This document shows positions 36,121 through 47,477 of a DNA stretch of 64,000 nt, piece by piece (within the stretch, counting starts at the first letter, position 1; the number at the start of each line of letters is the position of its first letter). The stretch comes from Ambrosia x helenae. Taxonomy: Eukaryota > Streptophyta > Magnoliopsida > Asterales > Asteraceae. The position numbers and the translations under genes are program-made. Under the pieces are notes generated by a model. It did no database searches. It saw only the letters and a program-made list of their open reading frames with translations, and had not been told where the DNA came from. Location: the NCBI GenBank assembly GCA_030844895.1, contig CM061228.1, positions 54,735,081-54,799,080 of the forward strand, in the 5' to 3' direction.

Positions 36121-36148
36121 ACTTTTATATAAATGGGAATATAAAAGT
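36121..36148 (+). other. AAATGGGA-loop hairpin in LTR 1, isolated copy
   Basis: ACTTTTATAT pairs perfectly with ATATAAAAGT around AAATGGGA. Copies lie at 46717-46744 and 57292-57319. Neighbouring hairpins with other loops are at 36058-36081 (loop AGAG) and 36384-36412 (12-bp stem, loop AGAAG). Confidence 0.75.
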
Positions 36149-36574
36149 GTTGGAAACATTTTTGTAGTTAAGTTAACAAGTTGGGTTAAAAATACATAAG
36201 TATTTTAACCATCCAAGTAACATGTGAAAATAGGAAGAAATATGAATAATATTTCTATAAAATACATGTTGGGAAAAACTTGGAAAAATTAACTAATCGA
36301 GTTAAGATATCGAACTAAAACGCGTTAACGAACCATACACGGACAAAACATGAGAAAAATGCCGTTGCGGCAAGATAAGGAAAATATATATTTTAAGAAG
36401 TAAAATATATATACATTATGGGTGAAAACAAATAAACACTTTCCTAAGTGTTGGAGGATTAATTCGTGGGAGAAACGCATGACATAAACAAATAAGACGT
36501 TAAAACAAACGTATATACTTAACAAGAAAAATTACACATTTATATATATGTACGCTCGTCTCGGCAAAATTCTA

Positions 36575-36881
36575 GTATATCTACTTAATGGGAAAGTAGA
36601 TATGCGGGGAGGAAAGCCGCGACGAGAAGACAAGGATATATATATGTGTATGTCGTACCAACGAAATCCTAGTATATTTATTTGAATGGGAAAATAAATA
36701 TACGGTGTGGTGAGTTGAATCGGACGTTAAGAATATACGATCGAACGACAAGATCTTAGCATATTTGTTTAAATGGGAAAACAAATGTGCGGCAAAGTGA
36801 GTCGGGTCGAGGATTGAAATATATATTATATCGAGCGATGCGATCTTAAGTATAATTATTTAAATGGGAAAATAATTATAT
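36575..36881 (+). repeat. Array of four covarying hairpins in LTR 1
   Basis: Four hairpins spaced 97, 87 and 91 nt apart. Stem 1: ATATCTACTT/AAGTAGATAT (36577-36586, 36594-36603), loop AATGGGA. Stem 2: GTATATTTATTT/AAATAAATATAC (36672-36703). Stem 3: GCATATTTGTTT/AAACAAATGTGC with one G-U (36759-36790). Stem 4: TATAATTATTT/AAATAATTATA (36851-36880). Loops 2-4 are (G/A)AATGGGA. Each is preceded by a (C/T)TAG(T/C)AT- or CTTAAGTAT-like block, so the units are diverged tandem repeats. Confidence 0.85.
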
Positions 36882-37156
36882 GTTAAGTGAAGTCGAGTCG
36901 ATGATAATAAGATACAAGTTATGGAAATATTAACAAGAGTAATATATAACTTGTAACACAAAGGGTAATGTAACGCCAACAAACCTAGGATACGCGCTTA
37001 ATTAAACGGGATTTGGAACAACTTGTGGTTGGGAGTTGGGTGTACAACTTGCCAAGGCACATGCACTATAGGTATAGTGGCTTATACGTCTAGGACGTTT
37101 GTAGGTGCGAGACCACCCCTTTGCTATCCACCCTTTTGAGCCAGACGCAGTTTCAG

Positions 37157-37626
37157 GTGAGTTTCACGGCCCCATTTTAAACTATTTTTACGTTTTCCGG
37201 GGGAAAGATATGTTAGGGATAATGTTTGACGGATTTAATACTTGAGGTGTGACCGCCACTCGGGGTTGAGTCCTCGCCTCTATAATCATTTGTTCAGGGA
37301 AATGAAACCGGTGGAATATTTGAATAGTACTATTGGTGCCTGACAAGGCCCACCCCTAATCGATAGCGTCGATTATGCATTAGGTTATGCCTGGGGTGCA
37401 TATATTCTGAACTTAAGTCGTGGGAAACCGAGTAACGACTTGGAGCGGGGCATTTTATTTATATACGTCTTGGTTTGATTATAGTCTCAAGTAGATTTAT
37501 AGGAATTTGCAACTCCTATATATTGTCATAACATGGTATTCCCAAGTATTCAAGTTTTAGAAACTGAAAACCTGTGAACTCACCAATATATTTATATTGA
37601 CGAAACTTTTTAAACATATCTTTCAG
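37157..37626 (+). other. Candidate intron in array LTR 1
   Basis: TTTCAG|GTGAGT donor at 37157 and ATATCTTTCAG acceptor ending 37626, 470 nt. The branch-like CTCAC (37579-37583) is about 43 nt upstream of the acceptor. Donor arm GGTGAGTT can pair with AACTCACC (37577-37584), and CAC with GTG beyond a one-base bulge. Splicing has not been shown. Confidence 0.55.
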
Positions 37627-37912
37627 GTAACTAGATGATGAAGGATCCGGCGAGCTGGGTCGGGGAATCTCCAATGCGACGTCGAACTTTTGCGGGGTTT
37701 CACTTTTATTTCCCAAGGCATTTGGGATATATATGAGAAACCTCTATGTTTAATTCAAAAACAATTAACTTTTGTGTAATGTTTGAAACTGATTTGACGT
37801 CATAATAAATGACCCATTTTCTTAAATTACTTGTGTTTAGCAATAACCTTGACTTTATGCTTTTGAACCGTCGCGCCACGTGTTTCCGCCTTTGTCGTGG
37901 TGTGACAGAACG

Positions 37913-37925
37913 TGGTATCAGAGCC
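37913..37925 (+). other. Primer-binding site, unit 1
   Basis: TGGTATCAGAGCC, an exact 13-nt match to the initiator-Met tRNA complement, five bases after the LTR end. Confidence 0.92.
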
Positions 37926-38176
37926 AAGGTTATAGCGAACTAGAGTATTTTCTTTAAAAACTAGACTATAACCGGATTTGGTTCAAATAATAAAGTTTTC
38001 AAAAAAAAAGAAAATATAAAGTGTTAAATAAAAGTAATTTTCAAGAAGCATTGGGCATGAGGAGATTCCGACCAAGCCAGCCATGAGTATTGTTATGCTG
38101 TAACGTGAAAATTAGAAGTTAGGAAGGTTACTATAGAGTACGCCATAACTGTCTAATTTAAATAAATCATATATAC
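37926..38176 (+). other. Leader between primer site and ORF1, unit 1
   Basis: AT-rich and non-coding. Continues to an acceptor-like GGTTCTTTTGCCAG ending at 38196, two bases before the second ATG of ORF1 (38198). Confidence 0.5.
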
Positions 38177-39502
38177 ATGTACGGTTCTTTTGCCAGGATG
38201 TCCGACGCTGGAAGTATAGCGCCCAGTATCGATAGCAGCATCCAGATCATTCCTGCGCCACCGCCTGAGCCAGTAGAGCTGGTAGTACTTGACGCAGAGG
38301 ACGAAGACGTAGAGATGAACGCCGACGGAGGTTCGGATGACGACTCGGATGAGACGGATCCTAGCGAGGATCCTGATTGGGCACCCGCTGTGGTCGACGC
38401 GCCGCTACCCATTGTACCGGCCGCACCGTTAGCCCCACGCCCCATTCGAGCTATTAGGGATTTTCCCGAGGGCTGTGCCGGACCGTCCCGGCCGATTCCA
38501 GCCCATTCGGAGACAGTAGAGTCTCCATTCGACCGACAGGCTCACGTGGAGCACGAGCCAGCACCCTTACCCCACATCCACATCCCTCCAGGCATGAGGC
38601 TCATGCCAATCTCTCGCGGGAGGAATGGATGGATATCCGATGACTCTGACGACGAGTCCGTAGCGTCGGTAGAGCACATGCTGGTACCAGAGATTCCAGC
38701 TGTTCCGGAGGAGCCAGTGGCTCCAATGTTAGAGGATGCACCTGCTGATCCCATACCCCCACCAGCACCACTCGAGCCCGTACCACAGGAGGGACCAGCA
38801 GCACATATACTCGAGGGTAGCCCCGCTGATAGCTCTGAGCTACGCAGGGCAGGCATGGCAGCTTTTGCCACCGCGAGCCCTCCTACCCCCACTGTTGTGG
38901 TATCCACTCCAGAGTGGGCCACTGTCTCTGAGCCGTTAGTAGCCCCACTAGCCGAGCCTATGCCACCACCCACCATTGCCATGACTTTACCCATCCCCAC
39001 CATTCCCAGCATGACACCTGCACCATACCCTCTAGGTGCAGGGGACCCCTATATGATGCCACCCTACTTTTCCATCAGGCCACCCGGTTTCACTCCATTG
39101 CTGCCACACATACCAGTACCAGCCCCCTTCGGGCCCTTCCCATCCACACACCCTGATATACCCGGACCATCCCACCTTCCCAGGATGACACCCTCCTCTG
39201 GACCCGCCCAGACCTCAACCATCACTTTAGAGCAGGACTTTCAGACTCTAGTCAACACGGTGCAGCGCACCGTGAATCAGGTTGAGCAGCAGACGAGATT
39301 GATGTGGGCGAGGATGATTGACACTCGTGATGCCTTGGCGCATTACGCAGAGGAGCTCTTGCGCATGGATGCGCAGAGCGGGATTACTGGGGATGCACAC
39401 TGGGCACATCGACAGTTTTTGTACGAGCGCATCACATAGATCAGCATGACGATTAGCATGTATGCGCCGCAGTACCAGTATCCACCGCCACCGCCACAGT
39501 AG
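38177..39502 (+). CDS. ORF1, unit 1: extra proline-rich acidic ORF upstream of gag, one premature stop
   Basis: Up to 441 residues from 38177; the ATG at 38198 (MSDAGSIAPS) is the likelier start because an acceptor-like CCAG lies just before it. Residues ~30-75 are acidic (DAEDEDVEMNADGGSDDDSD). The middle is rich in P and A. The C-terminal third (TITLEQDFQTLVNTVQRTVN onward) looks helical and may form a coiled coil, and it ends with PPPPP. A TAG at 39437-39439 replaces a Glu codon present in unit 3, removing the last 23 residues. I recognise no domain. Extra ORFs upstream of gag are known in some plant Gypsy and Copia lineages, but not to me in this one. Open frames on the opposite strand here are compositional shadows. 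Confidence 0.7.
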
Positions 39503-39974
39503 GATGTATCGGGGATGCACAGAAGACACACCAGCTTATGTACATATTAGCAGCAGTATGGTAGTACAGCACGGGTTATGACACTCGTCTGCATTTTGCC
39601 TAGCCGTACGGGTATTACGGCGTATGATATGATGTTTTATTATTTCAAAAGCAATGTATTGTATGAGAAATGTATTCTCCATTTTGTATTATGAACAAGC
39701 ATTGTACTGATATTATTGAAATTAATGAAAAATCTTATTATTATGGTGAAATATGTTGTTGTCTATGATTATTATTGCTTACTCCATGTGTTGTGGTTTG
39801 TATATTTGTGTGGTGATGTTGTGTTGATTTCTATTTATATTTCTGTATGATGTATTGGTATGTTGTGTGATGACATGGTGTTGATTATTGTGTTCATGCT
39901 TTGGTTTGTTATTTATGCTTTGTATTGTATAAATGTTTGCCAAATTAACCTTTGATAATTATTATTGAAGAAAA
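39503..39974 (+). other. Spacer between ORF1 and gag, unit 1
   Basis: About 470 bp, T- and G-rich with many TGTTG/TATTG words and no coding potential. It ends with a short A run before the gag ATG. Nearly identical in units 2 and 3. Confidence 0.6.
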
Positions 39975-42900
39975 ATGGCACCTGCCACCCGAAGCAATAG
40001 TGGAGCAGACGGACTGCCCACAACACCGGCCGAGCTCGAGACCATGATATCTGAACGCATAGCCCGCGCGATCGCGGAGCACGAAGCTGCACGCTCCGAA
40101 AGATCTCGCGACTTGACTGGGAGTGACCGACAGGAAACTTCCCCCACTGGTAAGAAGTTGAAAGTAATTGATAAAGCAATGGGAGAATATCCTAAAACTC
40201 CTATCCCGTAATAACATACAACTTTATTAATGCAGAAACGGCCTCGCGAGAGCGTGGCTGCACTTTCAAAGCCTTCCTCGACTGCAAGCCGCTCAATTTT
40301 AACGGCACGGAAGGATCAGTTGGTCTGGTCAAATGGTTCGAGAAGACCGAGGCTGTTATTCGCATCAGTGGGTGTACCCCACGTCAGTCGGTTATGTACT
40401 CCACCAATTTGTTCTTAGACCAAGCACTGACATGGTGGAATGGTCAAGTGCAGTCTTTGAGTGATGACACTGCTTACTCTCTGTCGTGGGCAGAACTGAA
40501 GGAACTGATGATTGCTGAGTACCGTCCGGCGAGTGAGGTACAGAAATTGGAAACTGAGTTTTGGAACCTCACTATGGTGGGAGCAGACGTTACTGGATAC
40601 ACGTCTCGATTCCACGATCTTGCCAGATTGGTGCCACGATTGGTTACCCCTGAGAACAACAAAATTGAGCGCTATTTGTTCGGCCTAGCACCGCAAATAC
40701 GCAGCATGGTCACTGCTTCTAAACCTACGACCATGCGCGCGGCTATTGATCTTGCGCTCAGTCTCACCGAAGATGCCATACGCATGGGTACACTGATCCG
40801 CCAAGTTTCCGGATTAAAAATTTCTGAGGCAAGTAGTGTTGAGGCCAAGAACCAGGGATCAAGTTCAGCTGTTGTAACTAATGATCAGGGTAACAGGCAG
40901 AGGTTTGGGAAAAGAAAGAGGGATGAGGGAAAAAGGGATCGAGCGTCGGGAAGCTCGAACAAGAAAGGAAAGGGGTATGCCGCCACGGGACGTGGTAACG
41001 GTAACAAGCAGGGAAACCAGGGGAGAAACAATGGATTAACTTGTGGGAAGTGCCACCGCACCGGGCACAAGACTGAAGAGTGCCGTTCTGGAGCACCAAA
41101 GAACGGAGGGGCTAGACCCTGCTTTGCATGCGGGTCATTGGATCATTGGAAGAAAGATTGCCCCAAGGTCAACAATCAGGCCCGCGGCCGGGCATTTGTG
41201 ATTGGAGCCGGTGATGCACGGCAAGACCCCAATGTGGTCACTGGTACGTTTCCTCTAAATGGTCATTATGCCTCTGTATTATTTGATACCGGTGCTGACT
41301 TTAGCTTCGTATCCATTGAGTTTAAAAGACTACTTGGTTTAAAAACTAGCAAACTAGATACACCCTACTCTATAGAACTGGCTAATGGTAAAACTATTGA
41401 AACGAGAGAGGTAGCAAAAGATTGTAAGTTAGAACTCTGTGGGCACGAGTTTGGGATTGATCTATTACCGGTTGTATTGGGAAGTTTTGACATCGTTGTC
41501 GGCATGGATTGGTTGTCCGCGCACCGTGCCATTGTGGTTTGCAACGATAAAGTTATTCAAGTTCCCCTCGCAAGCGGTGAAACTCTCTCAATTCAAGGGG
41601 AAAGACACGGGACGCCACTAAGGATTATTTCGAGCATGAAGGCTCGTAAGTGTCTAAGAAAAGGGCTTGTCGCATTCTTGGCACACGTAGTGGACAAGAA
41701 GGCCGACGAGCGAAAGTTGGAAGACATTCCAGTCGCCAGAGATTTTCCGGATGTATTTCCAGAAGATTTGCCGGGGTTGCCACCACCTCGACAAGTCGAG
41801 TTCCGCATCGACCTCGTTCCCGGAGCAGCTCCTGTGGCACGATCGCCATACCGCCTAGCTCCATCAGAGATGCAGGAACTGTCCAGCCAGCTACAAGAAT
41901 TATTGGACAAAGGTTTTATAAGACCGAGTTTCTCACCTTGGGGAGCTCCCGTCTTATTTGTGAAGAAGAAGGATGGCACATTTCGCATGTGCATCGACTA
42001 TCGAGAGCTGAACAAGCTAACCATCAAGAATCGCTATCCTCTCCCCAGGATCGACGATTTATTTGATCAGCTCCAAGGTTCCAGCTATTACTCCAAGATC
42101 GATTTGAGGTCAGGCTATCACCAGTTGCGTATACAAGAAGAAGATGTACCAAAAACGGCCTTCAGAACCCGGTATGGACACTATGAATTTTTGGTAATGC
42201 CGTTCGGCTTGACCAACGCACCAGCGGTTTTCATGGACCTAATGAACCGCGTATGTAAGCCATACCTGGACAAATTCGTCATTGTCTTCATTGACGATAT
42301 TTTGATCTATTCACGCACGAAAGAAGACCACGAGAATCACCTTCGGTTAATTCTTGAAGTATTACGCAAAGAGAAGCTCTATGCTAAATTCTCGAAATGT
42401 GACTTTTGGATTCGGGAAGTTCACTTTTTAGGCCACGTGGTAAACGAGAAGGGCATACACGTTGATCCAGCCAAGATCGAGGCGATTAAAAATTGGGAAG
42501 CACCTCGAACTCCTACCGAAGTACGACAATTTCTAGGCCTTGCGGGTTATTACAGAAGGTTCATCGAGAACTTTTCAAAAATAGCACAAGCTTTAACCAT
42601 GTTAACCCAAAAGGATAAGAAATTTGAGTGGACGGAAAAGCAAGAGGCAGCATTCCAATTGTTAAAAGACAAGTTATGTGGCGCTCCGATACTGTCACTT
42701 CCAGACGGTACGGAAGATTTTGTGGTTTACTGTGATGCCTCGCATCAAGGTTTGGGTTGTGTATTGATGCAGCGAGAAAAAGTAATAGCTTATGCTTCCA
42801 GGCAACTGAAAATCCATGAGAAGAACTACACTACACACGATTTGGAATTAGGTGCAGTGGTGTTCGCTCTCAAGATATGGAGGCACTATTTGTACGGAAC

Positions 42901-44575
42901 CAAGTGCACGATTTTCACTGATCACAAGAGTTTGCAACACATTTTCGATCAGAAGGATTTGAATATGCGACAACGGCGATGGGTTGAATTATTAAACGAT
43001 TACGATTGTGAGATAAAGTACCATCCCGGTAAGGCGAACGTCGTAGCCGACGCCTTGAGTCGCAAGGAACGGGTTAAACCATTGCGTGTTCGAGCTTTGG
43101 GATTGACTATCCACACGAATATGACTGAACGAATTCGTGAAGCTCAAGTTAACGCCCTCAAACCCGAGAATGTCAAAGGTGAAAGGTTACGAAAGATGGT
43201 TGATTCACTGGAACCAAAAGCGGACCAGACACTGTATTTCATGAATAGAATTTGGGTTCCAGTATATGGTGGATTGCGTGAGCTAGTATTGGCCGAAGCT
43301 CACAGTTCTAGATATTCGGTTCACCCGGGTGCAGACAAGATGTTCCACGATTTGAAGGAACTTTATTGGTGGCCGAATTTCAAAAGGGATATAGCAGCCT
43401 ATGTTGCGCGATGTTTGACTTGCGCAAAGGTCAAGGCTGAGCACCAGAGACCTTCCGGTTTGCTCCAGCAACCGGAAATACCGGAATGGAAATGGGAACG
43501 AATCACCATGGATTTCATTACCAAGTTACCTAAGACGACAAGCGGCCATGACATGATCTGGGTAATCGTAGATCGATTGACGAAATCTGCACACTTCCTC
43601 CCGATACGCGAAACGGACAGGTTGGAGAAACTGACCCGTTTGTACATTAAGGAAGTGGTATCTAAACACGGTGTACCTGTTTCTATCATCTCCGATCGGG
43701 ATAGTCGTTTCACTTCCAGATTTTGGGAAAGTTTAAATGAAGCCCTCGGTACTCGCCTCGACATGAGCACCGCATATCACCCCCAAACGGATGGTCAAAG
43801 TGAACGAACCATCCAGACCTTGGAAGATATGTTACGGGCATGCGCGATAGATTTCGGAGGTAATTGGGATACGCACTTGCCATTGGTGGAATTTTCTTAT
43901 AACAACAGTTATCATACGAGCATTCAAGCCGCACCGTTTGAAGCTCTATATGGACGCAAGTGCCGATCGCCATTATGTTGGGCGGAAGTTGGGGAAAAGC
44001 AACTCACCGGGCCCGAAATTGTTCAAGAGACCACGGATAAGGTCTTTTTGATAAAGGAACGCCTCAAAGCGGCCCGGGACCGCCAGAAAAGCTATGCTGA
44101 TATGAGGCGAAAGCCTTTAGAGTTTCAAGTCGGAGACAGGGTCCTACTGAAAGTGTCACCTTGGAAAGGTGTCGCGCGCTTTGGGAAGCGCGGAAAGCTG
44201 AACCCGCGATATATTGGACCGTTCAAAGTCTTGTCCAGGGTAGGCACAGTGGCATACAAGCTCGAGTTGCCTCAAGAGCTTAGTGGAATACACGACACGT
44301 TTCATGTGTCGAACTTGAAAAAGTGCCTATCCGACGAAACTCTCATTATTCCTGCTGACGAAATCCAGATTGACGACAAGTTACATTTTGTGGAAGAACC
44401 AATCGAGGTAACTGATTGGAAGGTCCAAAAACTAAGGCGCAGCAAGATCAGATTGGTCAAAGTGCGCTGGAATGCCAAGCGTGGACCGGAGTTCACGTGG
44501 GAAAGGCTGGACCGGATGAAGCAAAAATACCCCGCCCTATTCGAGAAGACACCTGTACCGGAGAACTCGAAGTGA
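39975..44575 (+). CDS. Gag-pol polyprotein, unit 1: intact after removal of one 86-nt intron
   Basis: Exon 1 39975-40149 and exon 2 40236-44575 join in frame to 1504 residues. Gag: MAPATRSNSG start, KAFLDCKPLNFNG and KWFEKTEAVIRIS, then zinc knuckles at residues 328-341 (CGKCHRTGHKTEEC) and 354-367 (CFACGSLDHWKKDC). Protease LFDTGADFS has DTG at 409-411. RT has FIDD at 743-746. RNase H YCDAS has D at 892. Integrase has an HHCC finger (SRYSVHPG..CLTC) and catalytic D1151, D1212 and E1248 with canonical D35E spacing. The chromodomain-like tail (KVRWNAKRGPEFTWE) is typical of Tekay/Del chromoviruses. All catalytic residues are present. Unspliced RNA would stop at 40211 after 78 codons; a shorter product could start at Met 40394. 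The stop overlaps the GGGAC hairpin. Confidence 0.93.
40150..40235 (+). other. 86-nt intron in gag, unit 1
   Basis: Donor ACTG|GTAAGAAG, acceptor CTTTATTAATGCAG|AAACG, AT-rich, with a branch-like TAATAAC about 20 nt before the end. The phase-1 junction rebuilds one continuous gag frame. Same coordinates relative to gag at 50739-50824 and 61317-61402. Confidence 0.75.
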
Positions 44576-44592
44576 ATTCCGGGACGGAATTC
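44574..44592 (+). other. GGGAC-loop hairpin at the pol stop, unit 1
   Basis: GAATTCC (44574-44580) pairs with GGAATTC (44586-44592) around GGGAC. A copy is at 55162-55180. Confidence 0.7.
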
Positions 44593-44596
44593 TCTT

Positions 44597-44609
44597 AACG
44601 GGGGGAGAA
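44597..44609 (+). other. Polypurine tract, unit 1
   Basis: AACGGGGGGAGAA directly before LTR 2. The unit 2 copy is at 55185-55197. Confidence 0.88.
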
Positions 44610-47170
44610 TGTAACAACCGGCAAAAATAAGGTAATTCCGTACAATTAATTAATATATGATTAACGTAATTAAATGCAATTATGTGTGATTTAATTATCA
44701 AGGCCTTAGGGGATAGCAATTTCCAAATAGTGCATAGGAATGCATACGTTTAATGGTAAAGCATGATTGGATCATGTGCGAATAAGCTATCCGGTATGGA
44801 CGTTGGCAATTACCCGGTAATAATTAAATAAACGAAACGGATCCCGGACACCCAGGATATAAAATAAAGGGTATTTTCATAAAATATAATGAGTTTTGGA
44901 ACTCCAAAACCATAAATGAAAACGTCTTGTACAAATCTCCCGGTAACGAATAAAATGCGCGTATCGCACCCGATACGCGTATAACTCATAATTTCACCCG
45001 GTAAAGGCCTAAATAACCAATCAACGCTTAAAATAGACTATATTTAAGGGTTATTAAAGGTATTTTTAATGTCCGGATAACGCGTGATTAAAACCCGAAA
45101 AATACCCGAACGACACCCGAACGACGGGGGATTAAACATAACAAACAATGGGTAAATATTTGAAGTTGTGGACCCCACCCAAACCCACATGGGGCCGGCC
45201 TAAGGGCCTTGATATACCACATTTTGTGTTTAATAATAATAATCTATAATCCTAATACAAAGCATGCTTTATACAAAGACAAAAGTGTAAGAAAAAGCAT
45301 AAGTGAACATTAGTACAAAAGCAACTCAAGACTTGTCCCCCCTGGATCAAATTTCGGCCAAGAGGCCAAGATAATCCAAGACACACCACTAAACATCATG
45401 ACACTAGTAGAAGCATGCCTGTGTTAAGTCTTGTATAGTAGGATCATGATGCCTTATAAAGATTTAACCAAGATTTGCAAGAAACCACCTATCCATACAT
45501 ACATACATACGGCTCCCTACACACACACACATATCCTCTTTCAAAAATCTCCCAAGTACACATATGATCTTCCATAAGATCTCTTGAATATTTGGCATCA
45601 TTACATGTGATAATTATATAAATAACACATGTTAGAAGATTGAAAACAAAGCAAAACAATCCTCCTTTCTTCCCTCTCTTGGCCGTGGGTTTCCATACAC
45701 ACACACACATTGTTCTTTCAAGTTTTTACATCTCCAAATCACTTAAAATCATCCATCATCCAAACCCCTTTTGTGTGTTTCAAGAGCTTGGAGCTAAACC
45801 ACTAGGAAGAACACACTAAACCCCTCTCAAATCCAAGGTTTTTGTCTTCCCTAGCCTTGTGCTAGTAGTAAGCTTCTTAATCTTGTTTTTGATTGTTATT
45901 ATTCATGTATGTGTTCCTAGTAGCAAGTTGTACATGAAGGGTTTAAAAATGGTTTTGAACATAATCTTTAATAGGTTTTCATGTGTAAAATGGAAGATTA
46001 AAGATATGAAAATAAACCATGGATTTGTTGATGATGATGTATTAGTCTTGAAAATATATAAAGTTTACATGTAAGACTAAGTAGGATGATGTTTTGGTTA
46101 AGATTTTGAAATGAACTTGAATATGTTAAAACTAACTTTAATTCATCTTATTATGATCATTTAAGTTATAATATGTGGTAAAACATGTTAGAAGTTCATA
46201 AATGAATAAGATGGAAAATTAAGTTAACTTACTTAGATGAATGATATTTTGATAAAATGGACAAATACATAAAACACACATATAATTAGTCTTTCATATG
46301 GAATATAAGACTAACATAAGTGTTTTGATACAAAAATAACTTACCAATAAAAAGTTGAATCTTCAAAGTTAACTATTTTGAGTGAAAAATGCTAACTTTG
46401 GAAGTTAGAGTGGAAAAATGCAACTTTTGTAAGTTAAGGGACTAAAGTTGTAACTTTGAAAGTTAAGGGACTAAAATGGACATTTTAGAAACTATTAGTC
46501 CAAAAATACAAGTATGGAAAGTTTGGTGTCAAAAATGCAAGTAATAAAGTCTAAGGATGATTTTTGTAAATACTAGTAGAAATACTTGGGTATTTTGTAT
46601 AAAAGTGTATTTTTGAAAGTTATAAAAATATAAAGGGTTTTAACATAAGGATTTTTATAAAATAGAGATTTTATAAAAATATTAAACAAACTTGGGAAAC
46701 TTATACAAAAATGAATACTTTTATATAAATGGGAATATAAAAGTGTTGGAAACATTTTTGTAGTTAAGTTAACAAGTTGGGTTAAAAATACATAAGTATT
46801 TTAACCATCCAAGTAACATGTGAAAATAGGAAGAAATATGGATAATATTTCTATAAAATACATGTTGGGAAAAACTTGGAAAAATTAACTAATCGAGTTA
46901 AGATATCGAACTAAGACGCGTTAACGAACCGTACACGGACAAAACATGAGAAAAATGCCATTGCGGCAAGATAAGAAAAATATATATTTTAAGAAGTAAA
47001 ATATATATACATTATGGGTGAAAACAAATAAACACTTTCCTAAGTGTTGGAGGATTAATTCGTGGGAGAAACACATGACATAAACAAATAAGACGTTAAA
47101 ACAAACGTATATACTTAACAAGAAAAATTACACATTTATATATATGTACGCTCGTCTCGGCAAAATTCTA

Positions 47171-47477
47171 GTATATCTACTTAATGGGAAAGTAGATATG
47201 CGGGAAGGAAAGCCGCGACGAGAAGACAAGGATATATATATGTGTATGTCGTACCAACGAAATCCTAGTATATTTATTTGAATGGGAAAATAAATATACG
47301 GTGTGGTGAGTTGAATCGGACGTTAAGAATATACGATCGAACGACAAGATCTTAGCATATTTGTTTAAATGGGAAAACAAATGTGCGGCAAAGTGAGTCG
47401 GGTCGAGGATTGAAATATATATTATATCGAGCGATGCGATCTTAAGTATAATTATTTAAATGGGAAAATAATTATAT
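47171..47477 (+). repeat. Array of four covarying hairpins in LTR 2
   Basis: All four stems and AATGGGA loops of LTR 1 are kept at an offset of exactly 10596 nt. Confidence 0.85.

Larger units (their letters stand above)
34010..37907 (+). repeat. Array LTR 1 (3898 bp)
   Basis: TGTAACAACCGGC start and GTCGTGGTGTGACA end. Contains a U3 hairpin CGCGTATCG/CGATACGCG (34358-34379), a TATA box, a hairpin array, an LTR intron candidate and palindrome ATAGTACTAT (37324-37333). At many positions it differs from LTRs 2 and 3, which share the alternative base (for example near 37627-37650). Small frames such as 35262-35477 recur in all three LTRs only because the LTRs are nearly identical. Confidence 0.95.

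Noticed and set aside
38167..39012. Minus-strand frames of 92 and 156 codons opposite ORF1
   Set aside because: Ser/Gly/Ala-rich shadows produced by the GC-rich, Pro/Ala coding of ORF1.
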